From Rotaria sp. Silwood1 (lineage: Eukaryota; Rotifera; Eurotatoria; Philodinida; Philodinidae): 64,000 nt of DNA. Made by a program: the position numbers and the translations under genes. Shown one piece after another: positions 33,349 through 44,142 of this stretch (the first letter of the stretch is position 1; the number at the start of each line of letters is the position of its first letter). The stretch is taken from the NCBI GenBank assembly GCA_905250075.1, contig CAJNOP010000323.1, positions 124,001 through 188,000 on the forward strand, given 5' to 3'. The notes beneath the pieces are model-generated. The model saw nothing but the letters and a program-made list of their open reading frames with translations. It was not told where the DNA came from and did not search any database.

Positions 33349-33875
33349 GAATCAGCGGAACGGATTTCATTAGCTAGTTTTTTCGCTTCTCGATCTCCTA
33401 TTTGCCCTCCATTCAGATGGAAGGTGCGAACTTTCTATTTATAAAACACACGTATCATTGCTAAAATGTTCAGAAAAAGACAATGCTCACCGAATCCACG
33501 GAGCGGATTGCATTAGCCAGTTTTTCTGCTCATCGATCTCCAATTTGCCCTCCACCCAGGTAGATGATGTGAACTTTCCGTTTACGATATACATGCATAA
33601 TTGCTAAAGTGTTGAAGAAAGAACAGTACTCACTGAGTCAACAGAACTGATTGTGCTGACTAGATAGTCCGCATCTTGGTCTCCGATCGAACTACCACTA
33701 ACGTTGACTGCAGTTGCATTCTGTGTTCATATATAGAAAAGATTATGAGCGAATTAGTTGGTGTTTTCTAATACGTTAGCATTTTCTATTTCATAAGCCG
33801 CACCCTCTGCTCACATCTCGCTGATAAGATTTTTGTGCTCGTTCGTGCTGTTTCCACACAAGTTAACTGTGGGAG
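33349..33875 (-). pseudogene. Tandem leucine-rich-repeat exon relics (RNI/NLRC type)
   Basis: Three near-identical units on the minus strand recur every 142-143 bp, their exons ending at 33349, 33491 and 33634. Each encodes one LRR of ribonuclease-inhibitor type (NGGQIGDREAKKLANEIRS, GGGQIGDR*AEKLANAIRS, GSSIGDQDADYLVSTISS), followed by a GTGAGT-like donor and about 70 bp of intron. A fourth, weaker unit is visible near 33783-33865 (VNLCGNSTNEHKNLISEM). The middle unit has an in-frame TGA. The one-repeat-per-exon layout matches NLRC3-like and RNI proteins, which sense or bind partners through the LRR face. No other part of such a gene was found. Confidence 0.6.
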
Positions 33876-34157
33876 ATATCTAGATATGGGAAAAGAAAAT
33901 ATGGACCTATATTGTACTAGAATCCGGGGCGTAAAAGGGGCAGGAGTTGACACCCCTTGCCTTCGGAAATGTTGATAGAAGCTGGCCTTTCGACAACTAG
34001 ATAACACACTATTCGAGGAAATTTTCGTAGAAATACATCATTAGAGGCAAGATTCTCTCGTATTTTTGAAAATTCTTTTGCTTCGCGAGGTAGTTTTTCG
34101 ATATATTTCCTATCAGAAGATCTTTTCTGTCATATTTTGGCTTCCAACATTAATATA

Positions 34158-34925
34158 CAGTAAAACTCTCTATTGTGAACACCATCGGGATCGTTCAAAA
34201 GCGTTCACTATACGGAGGTGTTCACTTTAGAGAGTTGAAGTATATTTTGTTGAGAAAAGAAGAAAATGTCCCAGAAATCTGCTCCTACGTTAGTCCTAGA
34301 TAAAATTCTGCTTGTTTATTCATTTGTTCACCTACTTTCATCGGAATGACTTGAATTAAAAGATATTTCAATTACAATACAAAACTTAGTTTTTTTTCAA
34401 CAAGTCATCTAATGTTGTTTGTCTTTTTGCTTTTGAGTCACTATAAATATCAGTTAATCTAACTTCAATTTCATTAATCAATGAATGTAATTGTGGTTGT
34501 TGTTAAAATATTTGATACAGAACCAAGTAAGATATTATATTTTTTAGCTAATCTACGTTGTGATCAACCATTATCATCTTTATTATCAAAAATTAATTGT
34601 ATCTTTTCTTGCAAAGTAAGCTCGTGTCGTGATGTCATTCTTCACTTCACATGTACAACAGATAAATTATTCAAAATATGCACTTAGTCGAAGTGCAAAA
34701 GAAATAGATCACAGAAAAAAAAAGAAAGAGGTCAGAAAAACATGTTCACGTTAGAGAGATTATAATGTCATAAGGAACCGCAAAAGGGTGTCCACTGTTC
34801 AGAGGTTAGAAGTGTTCACATTAGAGAGAGGCATTTCCAGCAAAAATCGCTCCGTTGGACCGAAGAAGGATCATAATTAGGAGGTGTTCACTTTAGAGAG
34901 GTGCTCACTACTGGAGCTTTTACTG
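34158..34925. mobile_element. Pogo/Tigger-like DNA transposon relic (768 bp)
   Basis: Terminal inverted repeats CAGTAAAACTC...GTGAACACC and GGTGCTCAC...TTTTACTG are flanked by TA on both sides (34156-34157, 34926-34927). GTGTTCACTTTAGAGAG recurs inside both ends as subterminal repeats. TIR sequence and TA duplication are those of pogo/Tigger elements of the Tc1/mariner superfamily. Confidence 0.85.
34386..34638 (-). pseudogene. Pogo/Tigger transposase remnant (CENP-B-type HTH)
   Basis: The frame from the ATG at 34638 reads MTSRHELTLQEKIQLIFDN, then a TGA, then SQRRLAKKYNILLGSVSNIL, the CENP-B/Psq helix-turn-helix that binds the element ends. The rest of the transposase is gone; after a frameshift the minus frame ends in RQTTLDDLLKKN, which resembles the Tigger C-terminal tail. 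The internal deletion removes the DDE catalytic domain. Confidence 0.75.
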
Positions 34926-35076
34926 TATATAAAATCTAGTACTAGAAACATTCATTATCCAGAAATCTATGCATTGTTAGTCTGCCAAGTCATATTGGTA
35001 GCGAACATATGATGGAGAATATGATTTTGCGCAAAATCATTTCTTCAAAGAAACACTAATTTGCGACAAAAATCAG

Positions 35077-35152
35077 GGGTGTGGGTATGGGTTTGAAAGA
35101 AGAGACAAATGAAACTCACATCCATCCACACCCACACCCACACCCACCCTTC
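35077..35152. repeat. Telomere-like TGTGGG/CCCACA inverted block 10
   Basis: A short G arm (GGGGTGTGGGTATGGGTTT), a purine-rich spacer of about 25 nt, and a longer pure C arm (CCACACCCACACCCACACCC). Confidence 0.8.
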
Positions 35153-35505
35153 AACATTGTAATCCATGTTTTTTTTCAGAAACTGATATAAAATGTGTCT
35201 TAAAGTGATTTTTCATAGATTATGGAGTAGAACGAACGCATATAAAAATTCATGAGAGAATTTTTTTAATGTTTACATATGAACATGTCATGTTCTCTAA
35301 AATGCCAACCAAAAGCTATCTGTTTTAGGGAAAATGTTATTTTCTTCTGCATAAGGGTTCAGAAAAACATATTTAATATACTTAAATCTGATTACAACAT
35401 CAATAAAGTATAGTGCATTCGAACGCACATACTTGATCGATCTAACGAGCTATAAATTTGACCAAAATCGTTTTTCTTGTTTGACAAAGGGTTGAAGAAC
35501 AATTC
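35153..35505. other. AT-rich intergenic
   Basis: Nothing recognised. Confidence 0.4.
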
Positions 35506-35514
35506 CCATGTAAT

Positions 35515-36265
35515 CGGTTGCGGTCAAACTGCGACGCAGCTGCGCCTAACTGCAATGGAAAAATCGCAGTTTTCTGAAATTGTGGGTCACAGTGTGATCG
35601 CAGTTGCGGCGCAACTACGTCACAATTGCTAAAAGAGATGCTATAGATGAGATTTTCATTTTATTATATCTTTATTGAGAATTAGGAAAAATTGAAATAT
35701 TAAAAAAAAGACAAATGAAGAAAACAGAAAAATAGAAAAAATTAGAGTATTAATAAAAAATTAAAAGTTAAAAAAAAATTAAATTAAAAAAAATTAACAA
35801 AAATAAAAAAATCAAAATTAAAAAAATAGGAAAAATTAAAAATTAAAATCTAGAAAAATTAAGAAAAATTAAAAAATTAATATCTAGAAAAATTAAGAAA
35901 AATAAAATAAAATTAGAAAAATTATTTATGAATTATATAATCTATCTTTCGTGGTAGAATGAGTTATGAGTCGAAGTGTCATGGACACGGCCTTTTATAC
36001 TGTCTTTCTCTAGCTAAGTTGTACTGCTGGGGTGTAGCCAATTACAAATAAGAAGGAGTGATTTATGATTGGTCGGCGTTAGTTACAGCGGATTATACAA
36101 TGCGATTACTGCGACGCAGTTATGCTGGTCTGCGTCGCAGTAACCGTAGTTTCTGATAGAGATTTTCACTGCGATCAATGCGCCGCAGTTGCGATAAAAA
36201 ATTCGCAGTTACACGCAACTACGATGCATTGATCCCAGTGCGCATAACTGCGACGCAGTTGGTAA
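35515..36265. repeat. Element with CTGCGACGCAG palindromes at both ends
   Basis: Clusters of the palindromic motif CTGCGACGCAG and relatives (TTGCGGCGCAAC, CTGCGTCGCAG, ATGCGCCGCAGT) lie at 35515-35635 and 36095-36265. They enclose about 250 bp of nearly pure A/T sequence (35690-35935) and a short unique part. The outermost motifs are inverted relative to each other. Motif-rich subterminal regions around an AT core are typical of non-autonomous DNA transposons, but no target duplication was identified. Confidence 0.55.
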
Positions 36266-36488
36266 AAAAGAGGCTACATAGGTTATCTTTTCAGTCAGTT
36301 TTTTTTATTGACACCATTTCAAACGTCCTTTTTTCTTCCTTGCATATTACTCATGTTATAAAACGATAAAAGATTATATTTAAGTGGGCAAATAAGGCTT
36401 ATCTGTGCAGATGACGGTCCATTGAAAAGTCTTTTTTCATTTTCATTTTTATTTTCGAATAATCAACATCATTATTCTTCTCCTATCA

Positions 36489-37401
36489 ATGTCAATATTC
36501 ATATTTCTCGTGTCGTTTTTGGTAGCTGTGCAGATCGTTGATAGTCGATTATGCACAGTGGGATGTACGCTAAAATATTCAATGAATCAATCTTTCATCA
36601 TTCCAGACACTACGCAGTGCAAGCGTGATACAACCATCGGTTGTAAGGCTATGGTGTCTTTCGACTACATTCATCGAACATACACAGTTCACTTTCCGAA
36701 CAGATCTGAGTTACTTTTTCTTACCAACTCAGACTATATTCAAATCACTTCCAAACCTGATTTATTTTATACGATAACACGCACTTGTTGGAATAGTACA
36801 GATGACTGCGCTCTTGAATATCTGAAACGAAGGATTCCCGAAATGATCGCTCGAAATTATGATGTGCCCGGTATTATCAAACATTGATCGAAAATGATGT
36901 CATCATTGAAAGTTACTTTACAGATGAGAATGGACATGAACTGACGCTCCATCTGAACAACTCATCGGAGATCTTTCAAAACTTCTCGCAGAACCTTTAT
37001 TATCCGGAGTACCGGAAACTTCCTTGAAATGTTACTACGATACTTATCACACGAGCGGAAACACTGGCCCATGCCTTTCAAATAATGGGAAGAGAGGGCG
37101 TTGTCTAATCAATTATAACCAATGGTCACATGTCATTCGGTCTCAAGGATGCGAGCAATCCGATAACAACACAATAGCAGTTAATATCCACGACTCTGAG
37201 AGCAAATATACAGCATTGGAAATAGCATGCAAAAAAGATTTGTGCAACACGAAGTCAACAGTCGATGAAGTGATGAGAATTTTGATCAAATACAATCTGA
37301 CAGATGGCAGCGGAGGCACTGGACGAGGTGCAGCTATAAAGATAATCGCTTCAATATGCCTTGTCGGACTTGCTTTATTGTTCTCTCGCCTACGGCTATG
37401 A
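36489..37401 (+). CDS. Secreted Ly6/uPAR-like Cys-rich protein, probably GPI-anchored, 263 aa
   Basis: Two open frames join in phase if a 121-nt GT-AG intron (36871-36991) is removed: YDVP joins EPLLSGVPETSLKCYYD. Without it the first frame stops at 36887. The product has a signal peptide (MSIFIFLVSFLVAVQIVDS), a first Cys-rich domain (CTVGC, CKRDTTIGC, CWNSTDDC), then a second starting KCYYDTYH and ending CKKDLCN, the closing motif of Ly6/uPAR three-finger domains. The C-terminus is a hydrophobic segment (IKIIASICLVGLALLF) with a tiny basic tail, as in GPI-anchor signals. Ly6-type proteins sit on the outer cell surface and bind other proteins. Alternative: two adjacent broken genes; the clean phase match argues against that. 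Confidence 0.65.
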
Positions 37402-37456
37402 TTTTGTTTCAATTACCGTATAATAGAGTCAAAATCCCTAATAACGACACGAAAAA

Positions 37457-37512
37457 AGGGTATGGGTGTGGATGTGGGCCACGTTCTGAATGCGTCCCAC
37501 ACCCACACCCTC
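37457..37512. repeat. Telomere-like TGTGGG/CCCACA inverted block 11
   Basis: A G arm (GGGTATGGGTGTGGATGTGG), a spacer of about 18 nt (CACGTTCTGAATGCGT) and a C arm (CCCACACCCACACCC). It starts 55 bp after the stop codon of the Ly6-like gene. Confidence 0.85.
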
Positions 37513-37553
37513 AAGTGTAAACAAACCTCAATATTGTATGTCAAAGTTCGCCG

Positions 37554-37665
37554 AGAGGATGTGGATGTGGGATGTGGATATGAGTGTTGATCTTAAATTT
37601 ATCAACACCAACATTCACACCACACTCACACCTCACAACCCATCCACACCTACACCTTACACCTT
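37554..37665. repeat. Telomere-like TGTGGG/CCCACA inverted block 12
   Basis: A second block only 42 bp after block 11: a G arm of GATGTGG units (37556-37590), a spacer with the short self-complementary TTGATCTTAAATTTATCAA, and a long C arm with CACACC/CTACACC variants. More degenerate than block 11. Confidence 0.8.
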
Positions 37666-39085
37666 ATATCCCCAGCCACAACGTTCATAGCTCGTCGTCG
37701 CATATATGATGCATATAGTCTCGACTTAAGAAGTTATATGCATCACTTGTAGACCTTGCTTTGTCAGTAGAAACATTCTCTTGATGCTGAATACGATATT
37801 ATTGCAGTCAAACAATTCTAGTAGATTGCTTATGGCAGGAAATCAAATAGAAAGAAAATGCAAACTTCGAACGTACGCTCATTAGATTAGATTTGTAAGA
37901 TCAATCTCATGGCACTATGATCGATTTTCTCTCAGATATTGTATACACATTGAATTTAGGTGTTGAAGCAAGGCTCTCTCGAGCATTTATTTATCAAATT
38001 GATTTAGTGTTCTAATTGCAATTTAATTGTATTCTAACCGTAAAAGCACCTTTAGATATTGACACTTAAACATTTCAGTGTAGATTCTTACATTTTAATC
38101 ACGAGGAATTCATCGTTCTCTTATATTTTATAGATAACAGTTATTTTTGAGTTCGTTTATTGTTCACATCGAGTTTTCATCAATTTGGCTGGAAAAATGC
38201 ATCTATCAAACTTTATCTATTGCAAGACGTTGTTTGATTTCATCCCTGAAACGCATGATGTCAATTTTGGAACGGTTAGGTTCGATTAATTTCATACAAG
38301 GCTTTCGATGTTCTTTTAGTAGTGGAAGGAGTTGAATTTTGGCTAGGGCATTTCTCAACGTTTTCCTAGAAACAAAATGAAAAATGGGATGGGCTAGCCC
38401 ACTCCATCTTCTCCCACATCGAGAGTTCTGATTCCATAATAGATGTTCCAGATTGACGGTGTAGAGGAGAGTCCATGAATGTATTGCCTTCATTCTTATA
38501 TTCACATGAAAATGTTTAGGTTTGCAAAAACAGCGGCAAAATTTCTTCAATTATCATAATCTTTAAAATTATAGATCAATACACATTGAACTATTCTAGA
38601 AGTTTCCCAGATTAAAATCATTAGAGAATAATACTTGAAAGTCATGTAAACTTTAACTAGTCAATGTTGACAATTTTCTCTTCATCAAAACTCTACATCG
38701 TACTGCTTTAGTCACACTATCATAGACTGATAAAAACATCATGATGATCAAAATACAAAATCAAATAAAAATTTTCTTGAATAAATCTTCATAGTTAAAG
38801 GCAATCTATATTATTTGATTCGAAGAAGTATATGGATTGAATTCAAAGTTGATTCTAATATTGTACATGTGATCGATTTCGAACGAGCTAGAGAGAACAA
38901 ACGGTCATTTTTTGTTATGTATTTTGTTTTTCAATTAATCAAAACGAATATTAATATGATAAACATCGATTTCAGATTGAAAAAAATCTAATACATTAAA
39001 CAATAATGCTTAAAAAAACAGATATATGACAAAAATTAATGAGTATTTATTTGCCACTACTATATAGTCGTTAGAAAAAAGTCTA
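37666..39085. other. Intergenic with one unassigned frame
   Basis: A 114-aa open frame on the minus strand (38206-38550) has mixed composition (CRCFCKPKHF, RFRDEIKQRLAID) but no domain, signal or splice context that I recognise. The rest is AT-rich and empty. Confidence 0.4.
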
Positions 39086-40692
39086 TTATCGGCTAGTAAC
39101 GACATTAAGGAAATACTCGATTGCATAGGTTGACAGTTGTTCACTAGAACCATTTAGAATGTAATCAAAGCCATGTGTTGCCCATCGTAATTCAAGATAA
39201 TAATGTGGTACATCATTTTGATGTAATTTAGCAGCAAGACGATGGCTATGTTCATCGAGTACGAGTGAATCAGTGAGACCATGAAAGATAAGAGTAGGTA
39301 CAGTTTGTCGATTGACAAATTCAATTGGTGAACTAGCTGTATATTTGTCTGGCATTTCGAAATAATCACCACCAACATAGTTAGGTAATGTTTGTCGTGA
39401 ATTCAACACTAGTGGATTAGTTGGTGTCATATATCCCCAAATCATATCAGTTGGTCCATAAAAGTCGATGATACCTTTGATACTAGATTGTTAAAGTGTG
39501 TAGGCTGCTAATAATGCTGTTTGTGCACCAGCTGATCGACCAAGTAATATAAAATTATTTCGATCAATATTCAATTCATCGGCATGTTGACGTAAGTAGG
39601 TTAAGGCAGCAGCAGTATCTTCTATTGGAGCAGGACATTTCCATTGTGGAACTAAACGATAATTAATAGCTGCACAATGATAACCGGCTTGTGCTAGATG
39701 ACTGTTGAGTTCTGGCAATTGTTTATTGTTACCACCACTCCAAGAACCACCATGCATGACAATCAGACAAGATCGTTTACCTGTCATGACTGATCCATAG
39801 AAATCCAAAGTCAAAGTAGCATCACTATAAGTTACATATATGTTAATGTACGAAACGATATTTTTGGTACAGTTTGTAAGAGTTAAAAGATGTTAAAAGG
39901 TCTATTGATAAGTTTTTGATTGTTTCTGATTGTAACATTTTTCATTTGTCGAAAAGCTTGTTCCAAATCAGATGGTAATTTTTGAGCAATAAAATAAGCG
40001 TTTATAATGGGTAATAGAGACAAAACTAAGGCTATTAAACCAAGCATTGTTCCAACTAATGTAGATGAGACTGCATAGAAATTAGTCGGTAGTTATTTAC
40101 TGTAAGTCCAACAAAGCTAATCGAATATCCATTTGTAATGACAGCTAGAAGCCATAATTCCGAAGTAGGAGCTTGGAACACAATCAGTAAAGCACCAAGA
40201 AAGAATAAGGTAAGAGCAACAAGATGGAACCTTAAATATGCAAATATAAATAAAATTTCATTTATCTCGTATATATGACATTTTCAAATCGATATTCAAC
40301 ATATTTCATTAAAAAAAAACCAAATCAAAAATCTTCTCCCTATCGTTTTCGAGCATATTGATTAATGAAACAGAATAGATTCTCTTTCTTTCTTCATCTC
40401 ATATGAAATCAATACATACACGTTCTTGTCTCTACTATTTTCAGTTATAATAATAATAATAATCTTTGAAATATAGAGAATATGTACAGCATCTTTACTA
40501 TGTCTAAATTTCTCTTGTTTTTATTTTCTTTTTAATAAGCAATCGATTGATTACGAATCCACTAGCATCTAGTTAATGAACTTATATTAAGATGAAAAAT
40601 GATCATGAAGCATTCGTAACTTACGATGTTTCGTAAATAAGCAAAAGTAACAGGAAACTAAGAACGAGAATGATGGTATGACGGTCTAACAT
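39086..40692 (-). pseudogene. Membrane-anchored alpha/beta hydrolase, disabled
   Basis: Exon 1 (ATG at 40692) encodes a membrane segment (MLDRHTIILVLSFLLLLLIY) and ends at a GTAAGT donor near 40622. From about 40230, further TM segments follow (VALTLFFLGALLIVF, TMLGLIALVLSLLPIINAYF), then the hydrolase domain. That domain holds the oxyanion motif LIVMHGGSWSGG, the nucleophile elbow GRSAGAQ, the acid FHGLTDSLV and the catalytic His in WATHGFD. The Ser-Asp-His triad is intact, but the frame is not. It has a TAA at 39491-39493, a 2-bp insertion (ATAT) near 39838, a TAA near 39893 and a frameshift near 40090. The family (BD-FAE/esterase-like) cleaves ester bonds. This copy has lost function recently, since most residues are preserved. 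Confidence 0.75.
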
Positions 40693-40790
40693 ATTGATCT
40701 CTGAAAAAAAAAACTATCAACAGACTTTGTTCGATGTCAAGAGAAGACGTAGATAATTGTCATTCTTATGCAACATATAAGTAGTAAAAT

Positions 40791-40826
<36 letters not shown>

Positions 40827-41105
40827 ACCATATATTCTACAATAATATATTCATGGATAAAACAGCCATCTATCTTTGATATGATTGATGGCAAAAATGA
40901 TAATAAAAAATAAAGGTATTTAATGAAATGAATACATTACAAATAAATGAATACAAATTTCCAGTACTCATCATTATTTTCTAGAGTTAATCATAAACTT
41001 GAACTCGATCTAAATCATTGATATTTCTTTCTTCAACCATTATTTTCCACATTAATAATATTTATATATTTCATTTGTATTGCAAGAAATCGGTCATATA
41101 TCAAC
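40693..41105. other. Upstream region with 32-nt poly-A run
   Basis: A run of 32 A lies at 40792-40823. No gene. Confidence 0.6.
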
Positions 41106-41149
41106 ATGATATTTTTAAGTATATTTTTGATGGTATCATTTTCTCAAGG
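41106..41149 (+). CDS. Possible orphan first exon (signal peptide)
   Basis: From the ATG at 41106 the frame reads MIFLSIFLMVSFSQ and meets a GTAATG donor at about 41149-41150. It looks like a signal-peptide exon, but no matching second exon was found in the next 700 bp, so it may be a remnant or chance. Confidence 0.25.
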
Positions 41150-41625
41150 TAATGACACTGTTTCTGCATCCTTCAGATGAAAGAAAAACAAATGACCTAA
41201 GTGATATGAATCTTTATGAATGAATGAATACAGCCAATATGTCTTTTGAAGATGTATCACCATTTTCTATTAAAATCAAAATTATTCAATAATTGACAGA
41301 AAAAGAAAAGATATTTGTTCCTGTATTTCTCTTGATGAAGCTAAGCAAATAGAAATCACAGAGAAAGCTATTCACTGATGAAGCAAGTGTCTGTTCACAT
41401 TTTATGCTTTGCTTCAACAATATTTTTCATGGTGTGTTAGTTTGATCGAATATTTTTACTTTTACTTGTTCATTATTTAGAATCATAAAAATGCTCATTT
41501 ATAATCAGAAGATATTATTCAGTTGTGTCTCTTGCGACTTTCAATCATCAATAAAAATTTGATATCAGTGTATGTGAAACAACAATATAAACGTATCAGT
41601 TTTGCATTGTTTTAAGTTAAAACAA
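41150..41625. other. AT-rich intergenic
   Basis: Nothing recognised. Confidence 0.4.
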
Positions 41626-41627
41626 GC

Positions 41628-41835
41628 AAAAAAAGCTTGTTATCGCAGCCGTCTTTGGAACTGAAAAGTGGAACTAACATATACTATCCAGCCTCGTCAA
41701 ATTAATACAAAATATATGAAGTCAAACATCTTTCGTAGATTGTAGTTTGTTTTTCGAGATAATCGAACATTAGAGTAAGTACTTTTCTAATTTCTGCATT
41801 TCAAATAGAATTTTTTTATTTTCTCTACAGGCAAC
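41628..41835 (+). repeat. Diverged direct repeat, copy 1
   Basis: Begins AAAAAAAGCTTGTTATCGCAG and is collinear for about 200 bp with 43825-44030 (copy 2, AAAAAAAGCTTGTTAGCGCAG), sharing CTTTGG, GTGG, CATAT, ACAAAATA and AGATAATCGA at matching spacing. TTAGCGCAG resembles a tRNA A-box, so a tRNA-derived SINE is possible, but no B-box was found. It may instead be an upstream gene segment duplicated with its locus. Confidence 0.5.
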
Positions 41836-41901
41836 CTATTTTTGCTTGTATAGGTGTTATTCACTTATTATTTTTCATTCTTTTAAATTAGTTTTTCTTC
41901 A

Positions 41902-41977
41902 ATGAGAGTATGAATATGACTGTGGATGTGTGAGTGTAGATGGAAATAAAGACAAGGCTCACACCCTTTTATCCATC
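41902..41977. repeat. Telomere-like inverted block 13, degenerate
   Basis: A weak G arm (GACTGTGGATGTGTGAGTG) and a short C arm (CTCACACCC) around a purine-rich spacer. The most eroded member of the set. Confidence 0.5.
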
Positions 41978-42693
41978 TAGTTATTGATTTACTATACTTT
42001 TCCATTTTATAGTCAATGTTGTACGAAATAAAATTTTTTTTAGTGAGTAAGGTCACAAGTGATGTCTTGTAGTGCTGATGATGACCGTAAAGTGGTCGAA
42101 AATTCCACATAAACCCTAGTAAGATTGAATATTAAACTGCATTGTACTGTTATGAATTGTTATTGTTGTTATTATTTTTGAAGTTTACTTTCATATACAA
42201 TTTCAATATACTGATGTGGTTGTTTATTAAGAAAATCTGTCAGTAATCATGAGAAAAATCGTTTTTTTATACAGTCATTATCGATCATTTGAGAAAATAT
42301 TTATAATTCATTGAACAAACTGTTAAACAAGTCAAGTTTTTGAAAAATATGATTATTGTCGAATACAATGGAATGAATATATTCTAGAAACAAACAAAAT
42401 AGGATTGATAAATATTCTCTTTATGACTCGATCGAAAACTTTCTGAAATATCAAAGTTTTAGAAACATTGGATCAACTGACATAATCATAATGATAATGA
42501 CATTTGAGTTTAGATTTACGTTGATTAGTTCTATATCACGATGAATGTAATTAGTAATATATAATAAAGTAAACTGTTTCGAATGGTTAATTTTAGCGGT
42601 AACTTTCTTCTATGAGACGATTTATCATTGAGGTTAGAATTATTCAGACTCTTATCTTTTGCAGAACAATGCTGAATTTCGATGATCAATAAA
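41978..42693. other. AT-rich intergenic
   Basis: Nothing recognised. Confidence 0.4.
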
Positions 42694-42749
42694 GGGTGTG
42701 GGTGGGTATGGATTCACTTCTTCTTTTCATCGACACCCACCCACACCCA
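42694..42749. repeat. Telomere-like TGTGGG/CCCACA inverted block 14
   Basis: Perfectly complementary arms GGGTGTGGGTGGGT (42694-42707) and ACCCACCCACACCC (42736-42749), with a 26-28 nt spacer containing TTTTCATC as in block 2. Confidence 0.85.
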
Positions 42750-43824
42750 AAATATATTCGTTCAATGCAGCGTGAAAAATTGCACCAAATCAAATGAGTG
42801 TATTTTGAAACGCCTGAGATAGTGAAAATGATATAAAAAAACTAATTTTATTGAAAAATCGAGTGGTTTTCTTCCATATAAAAAATATGAGTTTTTTAAG
42901 ATTTTCCAAGTAGGTTTTTAAGTTTTTAATTGCAAAAGAAACGCCTTAAAAATTTTTTGATATATATAGTTATGTAGAGCTCAACAAACTCGATGGAGTC
43001 GTGTAAAAATATCCAAGAAAAAAATTTTACTTCGTTTTTGAATTACCGCCACCTTAATTTTCCACCACAAAAAAAGCATAAAATTTCTGAAAATTTCTTA
43101 AGTTTGACATTAAAAAGTTTTCGTTACCTTCACGATTTAGTACCAATAAACTCTATTTTCAACAAGCTTTCATTTGATATAAAATTTCTTATGTCTTCTA
43201 TTTGAAATTCTAGCAGTACCCCCCTGGAATAATATTATTTCCTACTCTGTATATTCTTCATTAGCATGGTAAGCGTATTTAATAATTTACTTTTATATTA
43301 ATTGATAACCTTCAAATCATATCATTTTCAAATAACCTCATGCTAAATAACAAAATAAAAGCAAACAGATAAATCCAACATTGTTGATTTTTTTCTTTAC
43401 AATAAATTCTATGATAAAATTTTATTGATTTTCAAAATTTGTTTGACAAAAATCGATTCTATCTTATTCGGAATATGAAAATTAATGTTTGTACTGATAC
43501 ATTCACTATTGAACGAATAAAAGTAAAATTGTTCTGATTATTCTATATTACTGAAAACTTTACAATTAGAACTAGAAATATCAAAATGAATGATTCTAAC
43601 AAGATCTTTGTAACAATCAATTCCATAACTTCTCTAATGAAAAGAAAAAAAGATTTTCTTTCTATTTATATCACTGGCGAATAAACCATTTGGCTAGATT
43701 TGACAATAATGTTTGCCTCTCTCAAAAAAGTTTGTTGAAATCATTTACATGTTCTTCTTTTATTCAGATATACATTTGTTTATTTCAAATTGATAGTTAT
43801 TGTCTTTATATCTATTGAATAATT
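42750..43824. other. AT-rich intergenic
   Basis: No gene or array recognised; the 70-aa frame at 42993-43205 is AT-rich without features. Confidence 0.4.
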
Positions 43825-44035
43825 TGAAAAAAAGCTTGTTAGCGCAGTCCCTTTGGGGATGAAATGTGGGACTCGCATATCTTCTTTGGTTTCATTATAC
43901 TAATCACAAAATACCCAATATTTTAAATCTCCAAAAGATAATAGTTCTTTTATAAAGATAATCGATTATTAGAAAATGCTGTCTTTTTTATCTCTATATT
44001 TCGAACAGAAAATTTTTTTTGACAAAGTTGCTACG
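43825..44035 (+). repeat. Diverged direct repeat, copy 2
   Basis: The better-preserved partner of 41628-41835. It includes TTAGCGCAGTCCC and GGGACTCGCATAT, and ends about 110 bp before the start of the small membrane protein gene. Confidence 0.5.
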
Positions 44036-44142
44036 GTCTGTAATGGATGCCTGTCTGTAAGGGAGGAGAAGAAGTCGTGAAACCTTGACCTTAAAACTTA
44101 CAATCACTATTTTCTTTGAAAATATATGTGAGTTCCACAAAA

